Of a stretch of 20,000 nt of DNA, positions 8,781 to 18,392 are shown piece by piece. The notes beneath the pieces are model-generated. The model ran no database searches. It was not told the DNA's origin and was given only the letters and a program-made list of their open reading frames with translations. The translations under genes were made by a program, and so were the position numbers. Positions within the stretch are counted from its first letter, which is position 1; each line of letters starts with the position of its first letter. Origin of the DNA: Stramonita haemastoma (lineage: Eukaryota; Mollusca; Gastropoda; Neogastropoda; Muricidae); NCBI GenBank assembly GCA_030674155.1, contig CM060324.1:48702628-48722627 (forward strand), read 5' to 3'.

Positions 8781-8821
<41 letters not shown>
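8781..8821. repeat. G41 homopolymer
   Basis: Forty-one uninterrupted G, the longest homopolymer in the window. True length is uncertain because sequencing through such runs is unreliable. Confidence 0.85.
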
Positions 8822-8822
<1 letters not shown>

Positions 8823-8889
8823 AGCTACAAGTGTAGTTTTTCTTGTACATAATTGAATATTATCTTGTATGGAGGAAAACAACGATACC

Positions 8890-8891
<2 letters not shown>

Positions 8892-8926
<35 letters not shown>

Positions 8927-9014
8927 GAGAGAGGAGAGAGGAGAGAGGAGAGAGAGAGAGAGATGGAGAGAGGAGAGAGAGGAGAGAGAGGAGAAGAGAG
9001 GAGAGAGAGAGAGA
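8892..9014. repeat. Imperfect (GA)n array
   Basis: GA repeat with GGA and GAAG variants; no GACA extension, unlike the arrays at 1331, 4855, 7700 and 12430. Confidence 0.95.
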
Positions 9015-9566
9015 GCTAAATCAGCTTACCTTTTAAAAGAATAAGAAGGGATCAAAAACCTATGAAACTGATGGAATAAAGTAGAATTTACGTTGCTTTG
9101 CTTTCGTTGTTTGAAAACGAAGCTCATTATAATTTGAAAAAGAGGTCTACTTTAATATTGCAGAATCGTTTCTGAGAAAGAATTCTAATATACGTGGAAA
9201 CAAGAAATAATTGCAAAGTAGAGTGCGCGAAAGGAATCGGAAAAAAAAATCAACTGTTAACTTGAATTTTGATTATGAAACATAACTGAAATTCAAACAA
9301 AAAGATGACACGCTCTCCGCTTACTGACTTTTGCACTAGCAAAGAAATGTCAAGTGTATTATCTTCACGAAAAAAAAATCCAGTTAAGAATAGAACAGAT
9401 AAACTGAATAATTTATCACCACTGATTTCACAAGAGCTTTTGACCCAATTTCAACGGAATGATTTTTGCATATCTGAACACTTTGAGGAGTTGGTGCAGA
9501 TTGTCAAAAACAACATTCCCCTTTTAACTGAATGGTTATTGCAAGGCAACAAATCATAGGGGATGA
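9015..9566. other. AT-rich sequence with an unrecognised 84-codon frame
   Basis: An 84-codon frame (9305-9559, plus) is the only non-repetitive one in this stretch with ordinary amino-acid composition. It has no motif I recognise, and no clear promoter or splice context. It ends just before the reverse-transcriptase-like motif at 9591 and in a different frame, so it could be part of the same decayed element, or chance. Confidence 0.35.
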
Positions 9567-9632
9567 AAAGCAGATTCTTGTGAGGTACTTTCAGGAATAA
9601 GACAAGGCTGCACGCTGTTACTCTTCATGTTT
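9567..9632 (+). pseudogene. Relic of a second non-LTR reverse transcriptase
   Basis: In the frame beginning at 9567 the translation contains SGIRQGCTLLLFMF, which matches the SGVRQGC.LSPLLF block of L1-type reverse transcriptases, the block just before the YADD active site. The frame closes at a stop soon after (about 9645), and no YADD follows. The element would be different in type from the one at 12880-13847, whose equivalent block is GVPQGSVLGP. Only about 20 codons support the call. Confidence 0.45.
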
Positions 9633-10480
9633 AAAAGAGAGTAGAAAAATACTCAATTAAAATAATTTTTAAAACCCCCAATTCAAGTACTGGCAATAAG
9701 CTACCAGTAACTGCTCAAAACGAAAAAGTCATCCTACAAGTAAATATTAAAGCTTTATATGAAGGAAAAAGGAAAACCCCATACATGCACACAAAAATGA
9801 AAATCAAATTCCAAGAATTTTTTTTTTACCCTTTCAACCGTTCTTTAGAAATACAAAACAAGGCTCAGAAATCACAGGTTTTCCGTAAGGGAGGCAGGTA
9901 TTTACCGCTCTTCATAGCGGAAACAGTCAAACATTAGCATCACAGTGACAAAATGGAAAAAATGTCATTGACTATAATTGGAATGATCATGATTTATCTT
10001 TTTAAAAAAACAGAAAAAAGTACGAAAGATTTGAAAAAAAAACAAACCCAGACAGAGATGTAATCACTGACACTATTTTTTATCACCACATTTCTTGATG
10101 CAAGATAATCTACTATCCTCCTTAAACAGCGTACATGAGGCACTTAAAAAATACGACATTTCCTGTTTCTTTAGCAAAACAACACTGATGCAATGAAAGT
10201 CACACGAACAGGTTCAAAAGAAAGAAAAGTTAGATAAGGAAGTAAGTTGTGTAGTAAACTTAATTAACCTCCAAAAATACATGACATAAATCAGCAGACG
10301 ACGAAGAAACTTTCTCCAGCCAGTTGGGCCAGAAAAAGCCGTCTGATCCTGCGCTTTACCCCACTGCCTCCACTGAAAAGAGGTGGGCGGACAAAGTTGA
10401 CGATGTAAGGCAAGACAGAGGGAACTGGCTGTGGACACAGAACGTGTATGAAACCCAAGTACTGATATAGTGATATTTTA
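9633..10480. other. AT-rich unassigned sequence
   Basis: No recognisable gene or repeat copy. Minus-strand frames near 10214-10524 run into the CA/CG array and show no domain. Confidence 0.5.
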
Positions 10481-10481
10481 A

Positions 10482-10527
10482 CACACACACACGCGCGCGC
10501 GCGCGCCTGCACGCACACACACACAAC
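10482..10527. repeat. (AC)n - (GC)n - (AC)n array
   Basis: AC repeats flank a GC tract at about 10492-10506. This is alternating purine-pyrimidine DNA with Z-DNA potential, like 7548-7626. Confidence 0.93.
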
Positions 10528-11193
10528 ACACTAATTCAAACAAAAACCATCAACAACATCAACAAAAACCAGCAACAACGCACAAACATATAACCGAATG
10601 AAACCCCAAACAACACAGGAAAATAAACTACATGATAAAAACATGACAGGCCTTGGCATGGTCATTCAGGTAAGGGGTTGTGGTGGTGAGCGTACTGGCC
10701 AATTACCTTAACTAGATAGCACAAGCAAAAAAAATGGACGTGCAGTTGTATAGCAGTCGACCATTTCCATTCTGAACATCTGGATAATTCATTGATCCAA
10801 TCTATACTGTTGTTTAAAACTGCTGGTTTTTTAACGACTATGAGCGGATCAATATATCCAGACAAACACATTTCAGTATTGACCGACAGAAAAGGAGATT
10901 ATAGTAGGGTGAAAACAAAAGCAACATTTTTTGTTAAAAAATCCCAAGCAGTCGTAAATTTCATTCCAGGCTAGTGGATACAATGATTTCATGGAGAGAA
11001 GGTGGAGGGAAAATAAGAGACGCCAGCTTCTTCAACACAAAGTCGATGAAGATTAGAAGAAGAAAAAACACTATTGATCGATATTTTTTTTTTATAGAAG
11101 AAAGTAGGGATGGCTGGAGGCGGTGGGATCAGTTTTATGGCAAGACAATTCGACTTGGTCCAGAGGTAGACACATTACCAAAGACAAAAACAA
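10528..11193. other. Unassigned sequence
   Basis: Begins with a CAA-rich patch (10540-10590). Open frames at 10792-11255 lack any recognisable motif. Confidence 0.5.
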
Positions 11194-11211
11194 CCCCCCC
11201 CCCCCCCCCCC
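11194..11211. repeat. C18 homopolymer
   Basis: Eighteen C between A-rich flanks. Confidence 0.93.
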
Positions 11212-11493
11212 AACACAAAATTTGGAGTTTTAAAAATTGCATTAATACCACATGATGGGTATCCTACCAACCAATTTTCATACCCTAAACACTATGAAAT
11301 TTAAACAAAGACTTGCTTTAATTTTTTTAATAATAATAGGCTTTTTTATGCTATGCATTCTTCTTTACAACAGTATCTAGAAGTTATATATTGTTTGAAT
11401 AGTTTTTTTAAAAAAAGATACGAAGACTAGTCTGATTCAAACTGTGTCACAGCCATATATTTCTTTTTGTTTTGTATAACAAAACACAACCAA
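11212..11493. other. AT-rich unassigned sequence
   Basis: No feature seen. Confidence 0.5.
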
Positions 11494-11506
11494 ACACACA
11501 CACACA

Positions 11507-11542
<36 letters not shown>

Positions 11543-11551
11543 CGACGCACG

Positions 11552-11597
<46 letters not shown>
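11494..11597. repeat. (CA)n - (CGCA)n - (CA)n array
   Basis: CA repeats enclose about a dozen tetranucleotide CGCA units (11507-11556), with one 3-nt slip. Confidence 0.97.
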
Positions 11598-11599
<2 letters not shown>

Positions 11600-11671
11600 A
11601 CCCCATCCGTATGGAAAACAATACTCATATCAATTACCTCGTTTCTTGAATATAAGAAATATATTTTTATT

Positions 11672-11674
<3 letters not shown>

Positions 11675-11764
<90 letters not shown>

Positions 11765-11775
11765 AGAGAAGAGAA
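11675..11775. repeat. (GA)n array
   Basis: About 100 bp of near-pure GA with two short interruptions. Confidence 0.97.
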
Positions 11776-11787
11776 TGATGACATTTT

Positions 11788-11815
11788 GAATGAACATTTT
11801 TGAATGAACATTTTT
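11788..11815 (+). repeat. 14-bp tandem duplication
   Basis: GAATGAACATTTTT occurs twice in direct succession, next to the GA array. Confidence 0.85.
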
Positions 11816-11870
11816 ATTGAGGGAAAAGATTAAGCACAATGGTGGCTTGTTTTCATCCAGCCCTCTTTTA

Positions 11871-11950
11871 GAAAAAAAAAAAAAAGAAAAAGAAAAAAAA
11901 AAAAAAAAGAAGAAAAAAAGAAAAAAAAGAAGAAAAAAAAAAAAAAAGAA
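11871..11950. repeat. A-rich tract with G interruptions
   Basis: About 80 bp of A with scattered G and AAG. It could be a decayed poly-A tail, but no element can be assigned to it. Confidence 0.9.
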
Positions 11951-12060
11951 GTGAATCGATCAACCAATCAATCCAAATGCATAATTCAAGTATAAAGCTA
12001 TGAAAATCAAAATTTGGTGAATAAATCAACCAATCGTAAGATTTGAGCATAAAGCTATAA
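11951..12060 (+). repeat. Imperfect tandem duplication, period about 65 bp
   Basis: Two copies share GTGAAT..ATCAACCAATC (11951 and 12016) and AAGTATAAAGCTAT or GAGCATAAAGCTAT near their ends. The second is shorter by internal loss. Confidence 0.7.
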
Positions 12061-12065
12061 CATTT

Positions 12066-12262
12066 GAAAAGAGAGAGAGGAAGGGAGTGAGAGGAATAAG
12101 GTGCGGGCTGTTATTATCTTTTTCAGCTCCTGAAGAGGGTAAGAAGAAATGGACAAAGAAAAGAGAAAAATAGAATAGAGGGAAAGAGGGAGAGGAGGAG
12201 TAAGAGGAGGGGGAAGAGGAGAGAGAGAAAAAAAAAAAAAAAGAAAAAAAAAAAAAAGAAAG
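12066..12262. repeat. Purine-rich low-complexity DNA
   Basis: Mixed GA, GGA and poly-A purine sequence, broken by one ordinary patch (about 12104-12130). Confidence 0.85.
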
Positions 12263-12429
12263 GATCAGGGAAACAATAAGAACTACAATTATACAAGTTA
12301 CTACCTACTTAAGTCAAGTGAGCAAAATCATAACATACCCAAGATTATACAAAAGTTTCATCATAAATCTGAAATATAATGTGCACCTAGACAGTTCAGT
12401 GAAGTAGAAACGCTTTACATAAGAGACAA

Positions 12430-12790
<361 letters not shown>

Positions 12791-12883
12791 GGGGTGGTGA
12801 TTAAGAGTTGACATAATATTTACACATGATTGAAATTACATGATACAAGTTATTAATGGTGTTGCAAATGGAAATCAATTTCA

Positions 12884-13847
12884 TCAAAATAGTGATATAT
12901 TGTCCATAAGATGTACGTGATAAACTTTTTTAAAAACAGAAACACTGCAAGCTTTGTGAAGGTTGAGGGTTGATATCTCATTCCATAGTGTACCACCAGA
13001 ATATGTGAGAGTGGATTTAAATAAGTCAATTCTTGGAAGTGGCACCATTATCTTATTGGCATGACGATTGACATTGATTGTGAATCTGTTTTGAAGCAAG
13101 GGGGGAGCTAAACCGGACATGATTTTATACATAAACACTACCTTATTATGCTTAAGCTTGGATCTTAATGGAAGAATGTCAAGTGCTTTATAATCAGGAA
13201 TGGTTAATGATGAAGATTTTAAGAGAACAAGTTTTAGAGCTCGTCTATGCACACTGAACAATGGCTTGAGAACATTTGCGCTAGCCGAATCCCAAATCGT
13301 TGAAGCATAACTCATATGGGATATAATATATGCATTGAAAAACATTTTCCTAGCGTTTAGGTCTAAGAAATGCTTTATTTTAGATAAACTGGTGTACACA
13401 TTTTGATACTTTTTTGCATAATGCAGAGATGTGGTACATCCAAGAAAGGTTATTGTCAATTGTAATTCCAAGAATTTTATGATGGTCTACTTCATCAATT
13501 TTGTTGTTATTAATATAGATAGCCGTAGAATTGTTTGAAAGATTTTGTCGCTTTTGTCGAGTTGTTATAATTAAGTACTTAGTTTTTTTGGGATGAAGAC
13601 TCATATGATTTAACTCTGACCATCGAAGCAGGCAGTGAATACTTTCTTGCAGAGCAGATGTAACTTCATTCAATTGAGAATGATTGGTATGGATAGTTGT
13701 ATCATCTGCAAATAACTCGCACTGTGTGTTTAGAGATAAGGGTAAGTCATTTATATATATAGAAAAAAGAATAGGCCCTAGAACAGATCCCTGGGGGACG
13801 CCATAGTTATTGGATAGTACTGCCGATGTCTTACCTTTATCAGAAAC
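12884..13847 (-). pseudogene. 5'-truncated, frameshifted LINE reverse transcriptase
   Basis: Two minus-strand frames together encode the C-terminal half of a non-LTR reverse transcriptase. The first (from about 13847 down to about 13405) shows GVPQGSVLGPILFSIYINDL (about 13808-13749), then FADDTT, a variant of the YADD catalytic box holding both metal-binding Asp, and LHPKKTKYLI and LGITIDNNLSW, the usual thumb-side blocks. The second frame continues with LSKIKHFLDLNARKMFF and a C-terminal region rich in Leu and Lys, stopping at about 12884. The frame changes once at an A run near 13400-13412, so no intact protein can be made. The N-terminal endonuclease and the first RT blocks are absent; similarity ends at a GA microsatellite (13848-13886). 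The GVPQGS/FADD form fits the Jockey/CR1-type group in general; I cannot name the clade. Confidence 0.88.
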
Positions 13848-13885
<38 letters not shown>

Positions 13886-13886
13886 G
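13848..13886. repeat. (GA)n microsatellite at the LINE truncation point
   Basis: About 39 bp of GA with one interruption. It lies exactly where the reverse-transcriptase similarity ends. The adjoining part of the open frame (13887-14087) does not look like reverse transcriptase. Confidence 0.93.
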
Positions 13887-14148
13887 CAACAGATACAGGT
13901 GTAAGGTACAGGTATGTTCAGGAAATACTTTCTCTTCCTCACTAATATGTACCATCCACTGCCAAAAAGGATTTTTACCTTCTCTTGTAAAAAAAAAATT
14001 AACAAAAATAATGTTTTTAAAATGCTGGAAGAAGCTCTTCTTGCAGACCTGCCAGTGCATCCTGAAATCTGAAGTCATGATAGACATGATCTTTATTTAG
14101 TTTATTATCATCCCTTCCCCCCAAAAAAAATCATGTTTACCTAGGGAC

Positions 14149-14480
14149 CGGATAGCTCAGTGGTCAGAGCACCTGCTCTCCCCGAGGTAAATTGAAGAAG
14201 CGTTGAGCGCGGTTGCCTAGCGGATGAGTGACCGTTTACACGCCTTGGCTTCAGTACAGTTCCCCAGTTCACCCAGCTGTAAATGAGTACCTAGTAGCCC
14301 TCTTTAGACTCAGGAAAGGTCAAGAAGCGAGGGTAAGGAGATGGGCGCCACCCTCAATATGTTACCCCCACCCCACCCCCGAGAAACTGAGGTACCTGAC
14401 AAATCGCCAGCACAGATTATGGGAACACCGGCCTTCCCTTCCTGTCTAAATACCTGGGATAGAACAGACATTAAAACCCA
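14149..14480 (+). mobile_element. tRNA-derived SINE, family 3, copy 1
   Basis: Head: GGATAGCTCAGTGGTCAGAG (14150-14169) is an excellent box A; GCGTTGAGCGCGGTTGCC marks a degenerate box B region. Body: CGCCTTGGCTTCAGTACAG, CCAGTTCACCCAGC, a CTCTTTAGACTCAGG step, GGAGATGGGCGCC and GAGAAACTGAGGTACCTGAC. The minus strand at 19563-19310 has the same parts in the same order. The 3' end is uncertain; similarity to the other copy fades after about 14400. Confidence 0.8.
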
Positions 14481-15004
14481 AGCGGATAAAGATGACAATA
14501 AACCATGATTAAGTGTTGTACACTTTGTTGTCCTTTCACACAACACAGGCTGCATCTCGCACAAGGGCAGTAACTGGTCAAGAGGAATATGATTTCTATG
14601 TACGCCAAAACACATTTAAAGGGGCCTTAAAAATGTTAAAAGAGAAGGGGGAAAAAAGAGTCTAGAACTCCATGGGCATTTCTAGAATGATACTTTGGTC
14701 ACGCTGAAGTCGTTCCACATGATTCAGGGAGTCTTTAAATGGAAGTGTATGTCATAGATAAACGAGGTGAGTTTCTCCATCTGTCAACACAGTCTATACG
14801 AATGTCTTGGGGTTCTTAACAAGATTGCAACAATACTGTTAAGCGTGCAAAAAAGTCAAGTTTCTTTAGGACAGTCATCGATCATGTAGCGGGGGGCTGT
14901 TTCCCCCCCAGGAGTAAAGTGTTTGTTAACACCACATGTCCCTTGACAAATTTTCCAAAGCGAGATTGAAAGCTCCATCTGTTTTCCACGACGGCCTGAT
15001 CTGA
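14481..15004. other. Unassigned sequence
   Basis: May include the tail of the family-3 element. A short G6/C7 hairpin lies at about 14890-14909. No gene recognised. Confidence 0.45.
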
Positions 15005-15066
15005 CCCCCCCCCCCCCCCCCCCAACTCTTTCCACCCCAGTCTCTGTGTGTGTGTGTGTGGGGGGG
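15005..15066. repeat. C19 homopolymer and short (TG)n
   Basis: Nineteen C (15005-15023), then ordinary sequence, then TG repeats and G7 (15044-15066). Confidence 0.93.
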
Positions 15067-15203
15067 AACGGAGAGTGGACAGTTTGCACAGATAAAAGGG
15101 CCGACAGGCGGAGAAATGAGCAGGCCGTGGTCAGCTATGGCTGTTCTCCCTACAGACCTGTGTGAGCATTGACCCCGTCACTTAACACAGCCACTCTCAG
15201 GTA

Positions 15204-15235
15204 CCCCCCCCCCCACACACACACACACACACACA
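15204..15235. repeat. C11 followed by (AC)n
   Basis: Same arrangement as 44-74 and 1821-1848. It abuts the left arm of the inverted repeat at 15230. Confidence 0.95.
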
Positions 15236-15275
15236 AATTGATTGTGACGTTTTCCAAATGGTTTTCATAAGAACA
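15230..15275 (-). repeat. Inverted repeat, left arm (46 nt)
   Basis: Its reverse complement is identical to 16195-16240. A looser match continues to the following TG array. The arm lies between AC repeats on the left and TG repeats on the right. Confidence 0.9.
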
Positions 15276-15313
15276 CAATTCGCCCTTTAAAAAACAAACA
15301 AAACAACCGAAAA

Positions 15314-15314
<1 letters not shown>

Positions 15315-15362
<48 letters not shown>

Positions 15363-15495
15363 GTGTGTGGTGTGGTGTGTGGTGGCGTGTTTAACGTGTG
15401 CGTGCACACTGTGTGCGTGCGCACGCATTCTTCTACCTGTGTCTGTCTGTGTGTGTGTGCGTGCCCCCGCTCGCGCACTCACACGCACACGTTAG
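15315..15495. repeat. (TG)n array and TG/CG-rich continuation
   Basis: Pure TG (15315-15360), TGG variants, then alternating TGCG/GCAC sequence to about 15495 with Z-DNA potential. Confidence 0.93.
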
Positions 15496-16005
15496 ATTTG
15501 TTACGTATGACAAAACTTCTCATTACAAATTACTTTCCTCCTGTCAAAATATAGTAGTCTGTGCTTAACGTAAACAATATTAAAAAAATGGAAAAAATAC
15601 GAAAAGAAACCTCGGGGCCACATATGAATTGTATCAACAAAAAAAACCAAAAAAGAAGAACGCCTCTCAATGCAGACCCAGAAATAAATGTAAAGTGTCA
15701 GTGAGGAAAATCTTTGAGCCAAAAAAGATACACAAGAACGGATCTGTCCATTTAGCTAGGCACTTTTAGAAATTGCAGCAAACAGATTTTGTAAGCCGCG
15801 GTAGTAAACATGCCATTGATTCTTGCACTGAAATGAAAGGCCACAAAATAGTTCTAGGACACACACACACGTTTTGTGCTTTACCTTCTTTTCCTTCAAA
15901 AAGCTGGAATCTGCCACACACACACACACACACAGAGGCTAACAATGAATACATAAACACATTTGCATGTACACACGTTTGGATGTGCATGCGTGAGGCG
16001 CGCGC
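15496..16005. other. Unassigned sequence with two short AC tracts
   Basis: AC tracts lie at 15859-15870 and 15916-15933. No gene recognised. Confidence 0.55.
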
Positions 16006-16090
16006 GTGCACGCACACACACACACACACACACACTCTCTCTCTCTCTCTCTCTCACTACTCAACACCTCTCACCATCACTCTCTCTCTT

Positions 16091-16166
<76 letters not shown>
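16006..16166. repeat. (CA)n - (CT)n - (CA)n compound array
   Basis: CA (16012-16035), CT (16036-16056), a short mixed stretch, CT, then a long CA array (16091-16166). Confidence 0.97.
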
Positions 16167-16167
<1 letters not shown>

Positions 16168-16194
16168 CATTTCAAGCTTAAAATGGCCAAATTC

Positions 16195-16240
16195 TGTTCT
16201 TATGAAAACCATTTGGAAAACGTCACAATCAATTTGTGTG
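16195..16240 (+). repeat. Inverted repeat, right arm (46 nt)
   Basis: Exact reverse complement of 15230-15275. It is also preceded by a long CA array, which corresponds to the TG array beside the left arm. Confidence 0.9.
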
Positions 16241-16280
16241 GCCAGTGGACCTGAGAGTGACTGGCCTTCAAAATCATTTT

Positions 16281-16328
16281 CACTTGACTTGGCTTGGCTT
16301 GACTTGACTTGACTTGACTTGACTTGAC

Positions 16329-16330
<2 letters not shown>
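16281..16330. repeat. Pentanucleotide (CTTGA)n array
   Basis: Ten units of a CTTGA-type pentamer, two of them with G for A (CTTGG), passing directly into a CA array. Confidence 0.95.
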
Positions 16331-16386
<56 letters not shown>

Positions 16387-16411
16387 ACACACAACACACA
16401 CACACACACAC
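16331..16411. repeat. (CA)n array
   Basis: CA repeats with a few ACCAC and ACAAC interruptions near the right end. Confidence 0.97.
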
Positions 16412-16642
16412 GACACACAAAATACGCTACAAAAAATCTCAATTACCTCCAGGTCAAATTCAAAATTCTTCATAATATCATTTACATAACGAAGACCAAC
16501 CTACATTGAATCATCGTTTCTCTGCAGTTGTCAATACAGTTTATCACACCTCTTTTCTATCCCACGCTTTGCTTCTACTTTGTTCCCTTTCTTCCGGTTA
16601 CCTTCTTTGTCTATTTTCTGCCTTCTTGGTCCATTCTCCGGC
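16412..16642. other. Unassigned sequence
   Basis: Nothing recognised. Confidence 0.5.
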
Positions 16643-16675
<33 letters not shown>

Positions 16676-16693
16676 TCTCTCTTCTCTCTCCTC

Positions 16694-16756
<63 letters not shown>

Positions 16757-16767
16757 CCCCCCCCCCC
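16643..16767. repeat. (CT)n array ending in C14
   Basis: About 110 bp of CT, with TTCTCTCCTCG variants, ends in 14 C (16754-16767). Confidence 0.97.
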
Positions 16768-17480
16768 AAGAAAGACTTCAAAGATAACAATTCTCTCCCA
16801 CACCGAAGTCAGATATAGATGCGCTGGGCCTGACTTGTGAGGTGCTAAACGCAGCACCACAAAACAACAAGACAAGACTACCTGCTGTCTTCACTATACT
16901 CTACTGTACAGAAGAAAGAAAGAAAGAAAGAAAACAACAACTATACACTGTGTTCAAAGGCAAAGCAATCCGCGTAGGATGATGGCGCTGTCTGGGTAAC
17001 CTCACCCCTCTCCGGCACTAACCGAAATTGCCGGACCTGTGACCCGCGTCTCTGATGTGGTGCCAGCTCCTCTCCACAAAAGTGCATGTGTGTGTGTGTG
17101 TGTGCTCTATCACATTTCACACAGCACTGTACGACCCAGTACAGGAGTTCACCCTTCGCCAGGGCCTGCCCCTTGCTCAGGTTCCCAACACATCTCCTTC
17201 AGAAGGAAAGTGGATTTGACGTGCGGGATTTCCAAACCACGCTACTGTAGTAAGTAGCCTTGGGTTAGGAATGAATCGGGTTTCAGGGACTTGATACAGT
17301 TGAGGAAGAAAGACTTCTGCCGCGTCACGCTCCCTCAGTAACGCACTGGAAAGTTCTCGCTTTTAGAGGATTATTGGGGGGTTTGATCCAGTCCTGTCGG
17401 GAGGTGTTCAGGTCACCACTGAGGCCTGTGATACACTGGAGGCTCCCTGGTTTCCTGAATGGGGATGAGTTTGGGGAGGA
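16768..17480. other. Unassigned sequence with an (AAAG)n patch
   Basis: AAAG units lie at 16913-16933 and a short TG tract at 17089-17104. The rest is of more even base composition than its surroundings, but no open frame has a recognisable domain or a continuous run long enough to suggest an exon. Confidence 0.5.
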
Positions 17481-17507
17481 GGGGGGGGGGGGGGGGGGGG
17501 GGGGGGG
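17481..17507. repeat. G27 homopolymer
   Basis: Twenty-seven uninterrupted G, preceded by GGGGAGGA. Confidence 0.9.
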
Positions 17508-17579
17508 TACTGGATGTTCAGAAAAGGAGTACATGAAGTTATTCAATATCCTCGAAAAAAATCTAATAAAATAAGATAG

Positions 17580-17762
17580 AAAAAGAACACAACAGACAAC
17601 ACACAAACACACACACAAAACAACACAACACAAAAAACAGAAAAACACACACAAGAAAACGACACGACACAAAAAACAAACACACACACAAAACAAAACA
17701 CAACACACACAAAACACACACACAACACAAAAAGAAGAAGAAGAAGAAGAAGAAGAAGAAGA
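17580..17762. repeat. A/C-rich cryptic repeat ending in (AAG)n
   Basis: CACAACACAAA-type low-complexity sequence (about 17586-17729) followed by ten or so AAG units (17731-17760). Confidence 0.93.
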
Positions 17763-18307
17763 TAGACACCCAAGTTAAGAGTTTGCCCTATCAATTTACA
17801 TTTCCTCTGAAATCTTAAACCTTTTCCATTCGGGGCGGGGGTATCAGCTCTAAAGCTATTTCCGACCACCCCCACCCCCACCCCCCCTACTCCCCCTTCT
17901 CCTGTTCCCTTCCCCCCTCCCCAATCCACTCGGAGCCGATCAAATACAAAAGGGCACGGGGACTCTCGTTGTGGCACAAAGTTTCCACTCAAAAGCAGGA
18001 GAAAAGTTTTCAAACTGGACAATGATTTGGGCAAACTGATCCTCTTTCTCTGTGGGTAGGTAGGCTTGGCTCTCCCTCCTGCTTGTGTTCCTTCCCTGAT
18101 GGCCGGGGTCTGGCCTGGGTGGCTTCCTCTAGTGGCCATTTACAGACCACCACTGCTGTGCTGTTGGTTGTAGCATGTGCGGTTCTCTTCTCTTCTCGTC
18201 AATGACCAACACAGATACTGAATATTACTATTATTTGTTGCTGGATTGTCACACGATGTGATAAAGAAACGTGCGCGTCTCGCACGAGTGGCGTGTAGTG
18301 TGGTGTG
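17763..18307. other. Unassigned sequence with C-rich patch
   Basis: A C-rich pyrimidine patch lies at 17866-17925. A minus-strand frame through 17800-18139 has no recognised domain. Confidence 0.5.
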
Positions 18308-18322
18308 GTGCGCACACACACA

Positions 18323-18390
<68 letters not shown>
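18308..18390. repeat. (CA)n array
   Basis: About 80 bp of CA with one TA step. Confidence 0.97.

Positions 18391-18392
<2 letters not shown>

Noticed and set aside
11871..11950. Poly-A tail of a retroposed gene
   Set aside because: No gene-like or retroelement sequence adjoins it on either side.
13887..14087. N-terminal extension of the reverse-transcriptase frame
   Set aside because: It is open by chance across the GA array; it lacks the upstream reverse-transcriptase blocks expected there.
14150..14222. Functional tRNA gene
   Set aside because: Box A is excellent, but no closed acceptor stem or canonical box B exists, and the sequence continues into a dispersed SINE body.
14890..14909. 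Rho-independent terminator (G6/C7 hairpin)
   Set aside because: There is no T tract after it and no prokaryotic gene context.
17543..18139. 198-codon minus-strand frame starting with ordinary-looking sequence
   Set aside because: Much of it is repeat-derived Phe-Val-Cys and Leu-Leu sequence, and the N-terminal part has no recognised motif.
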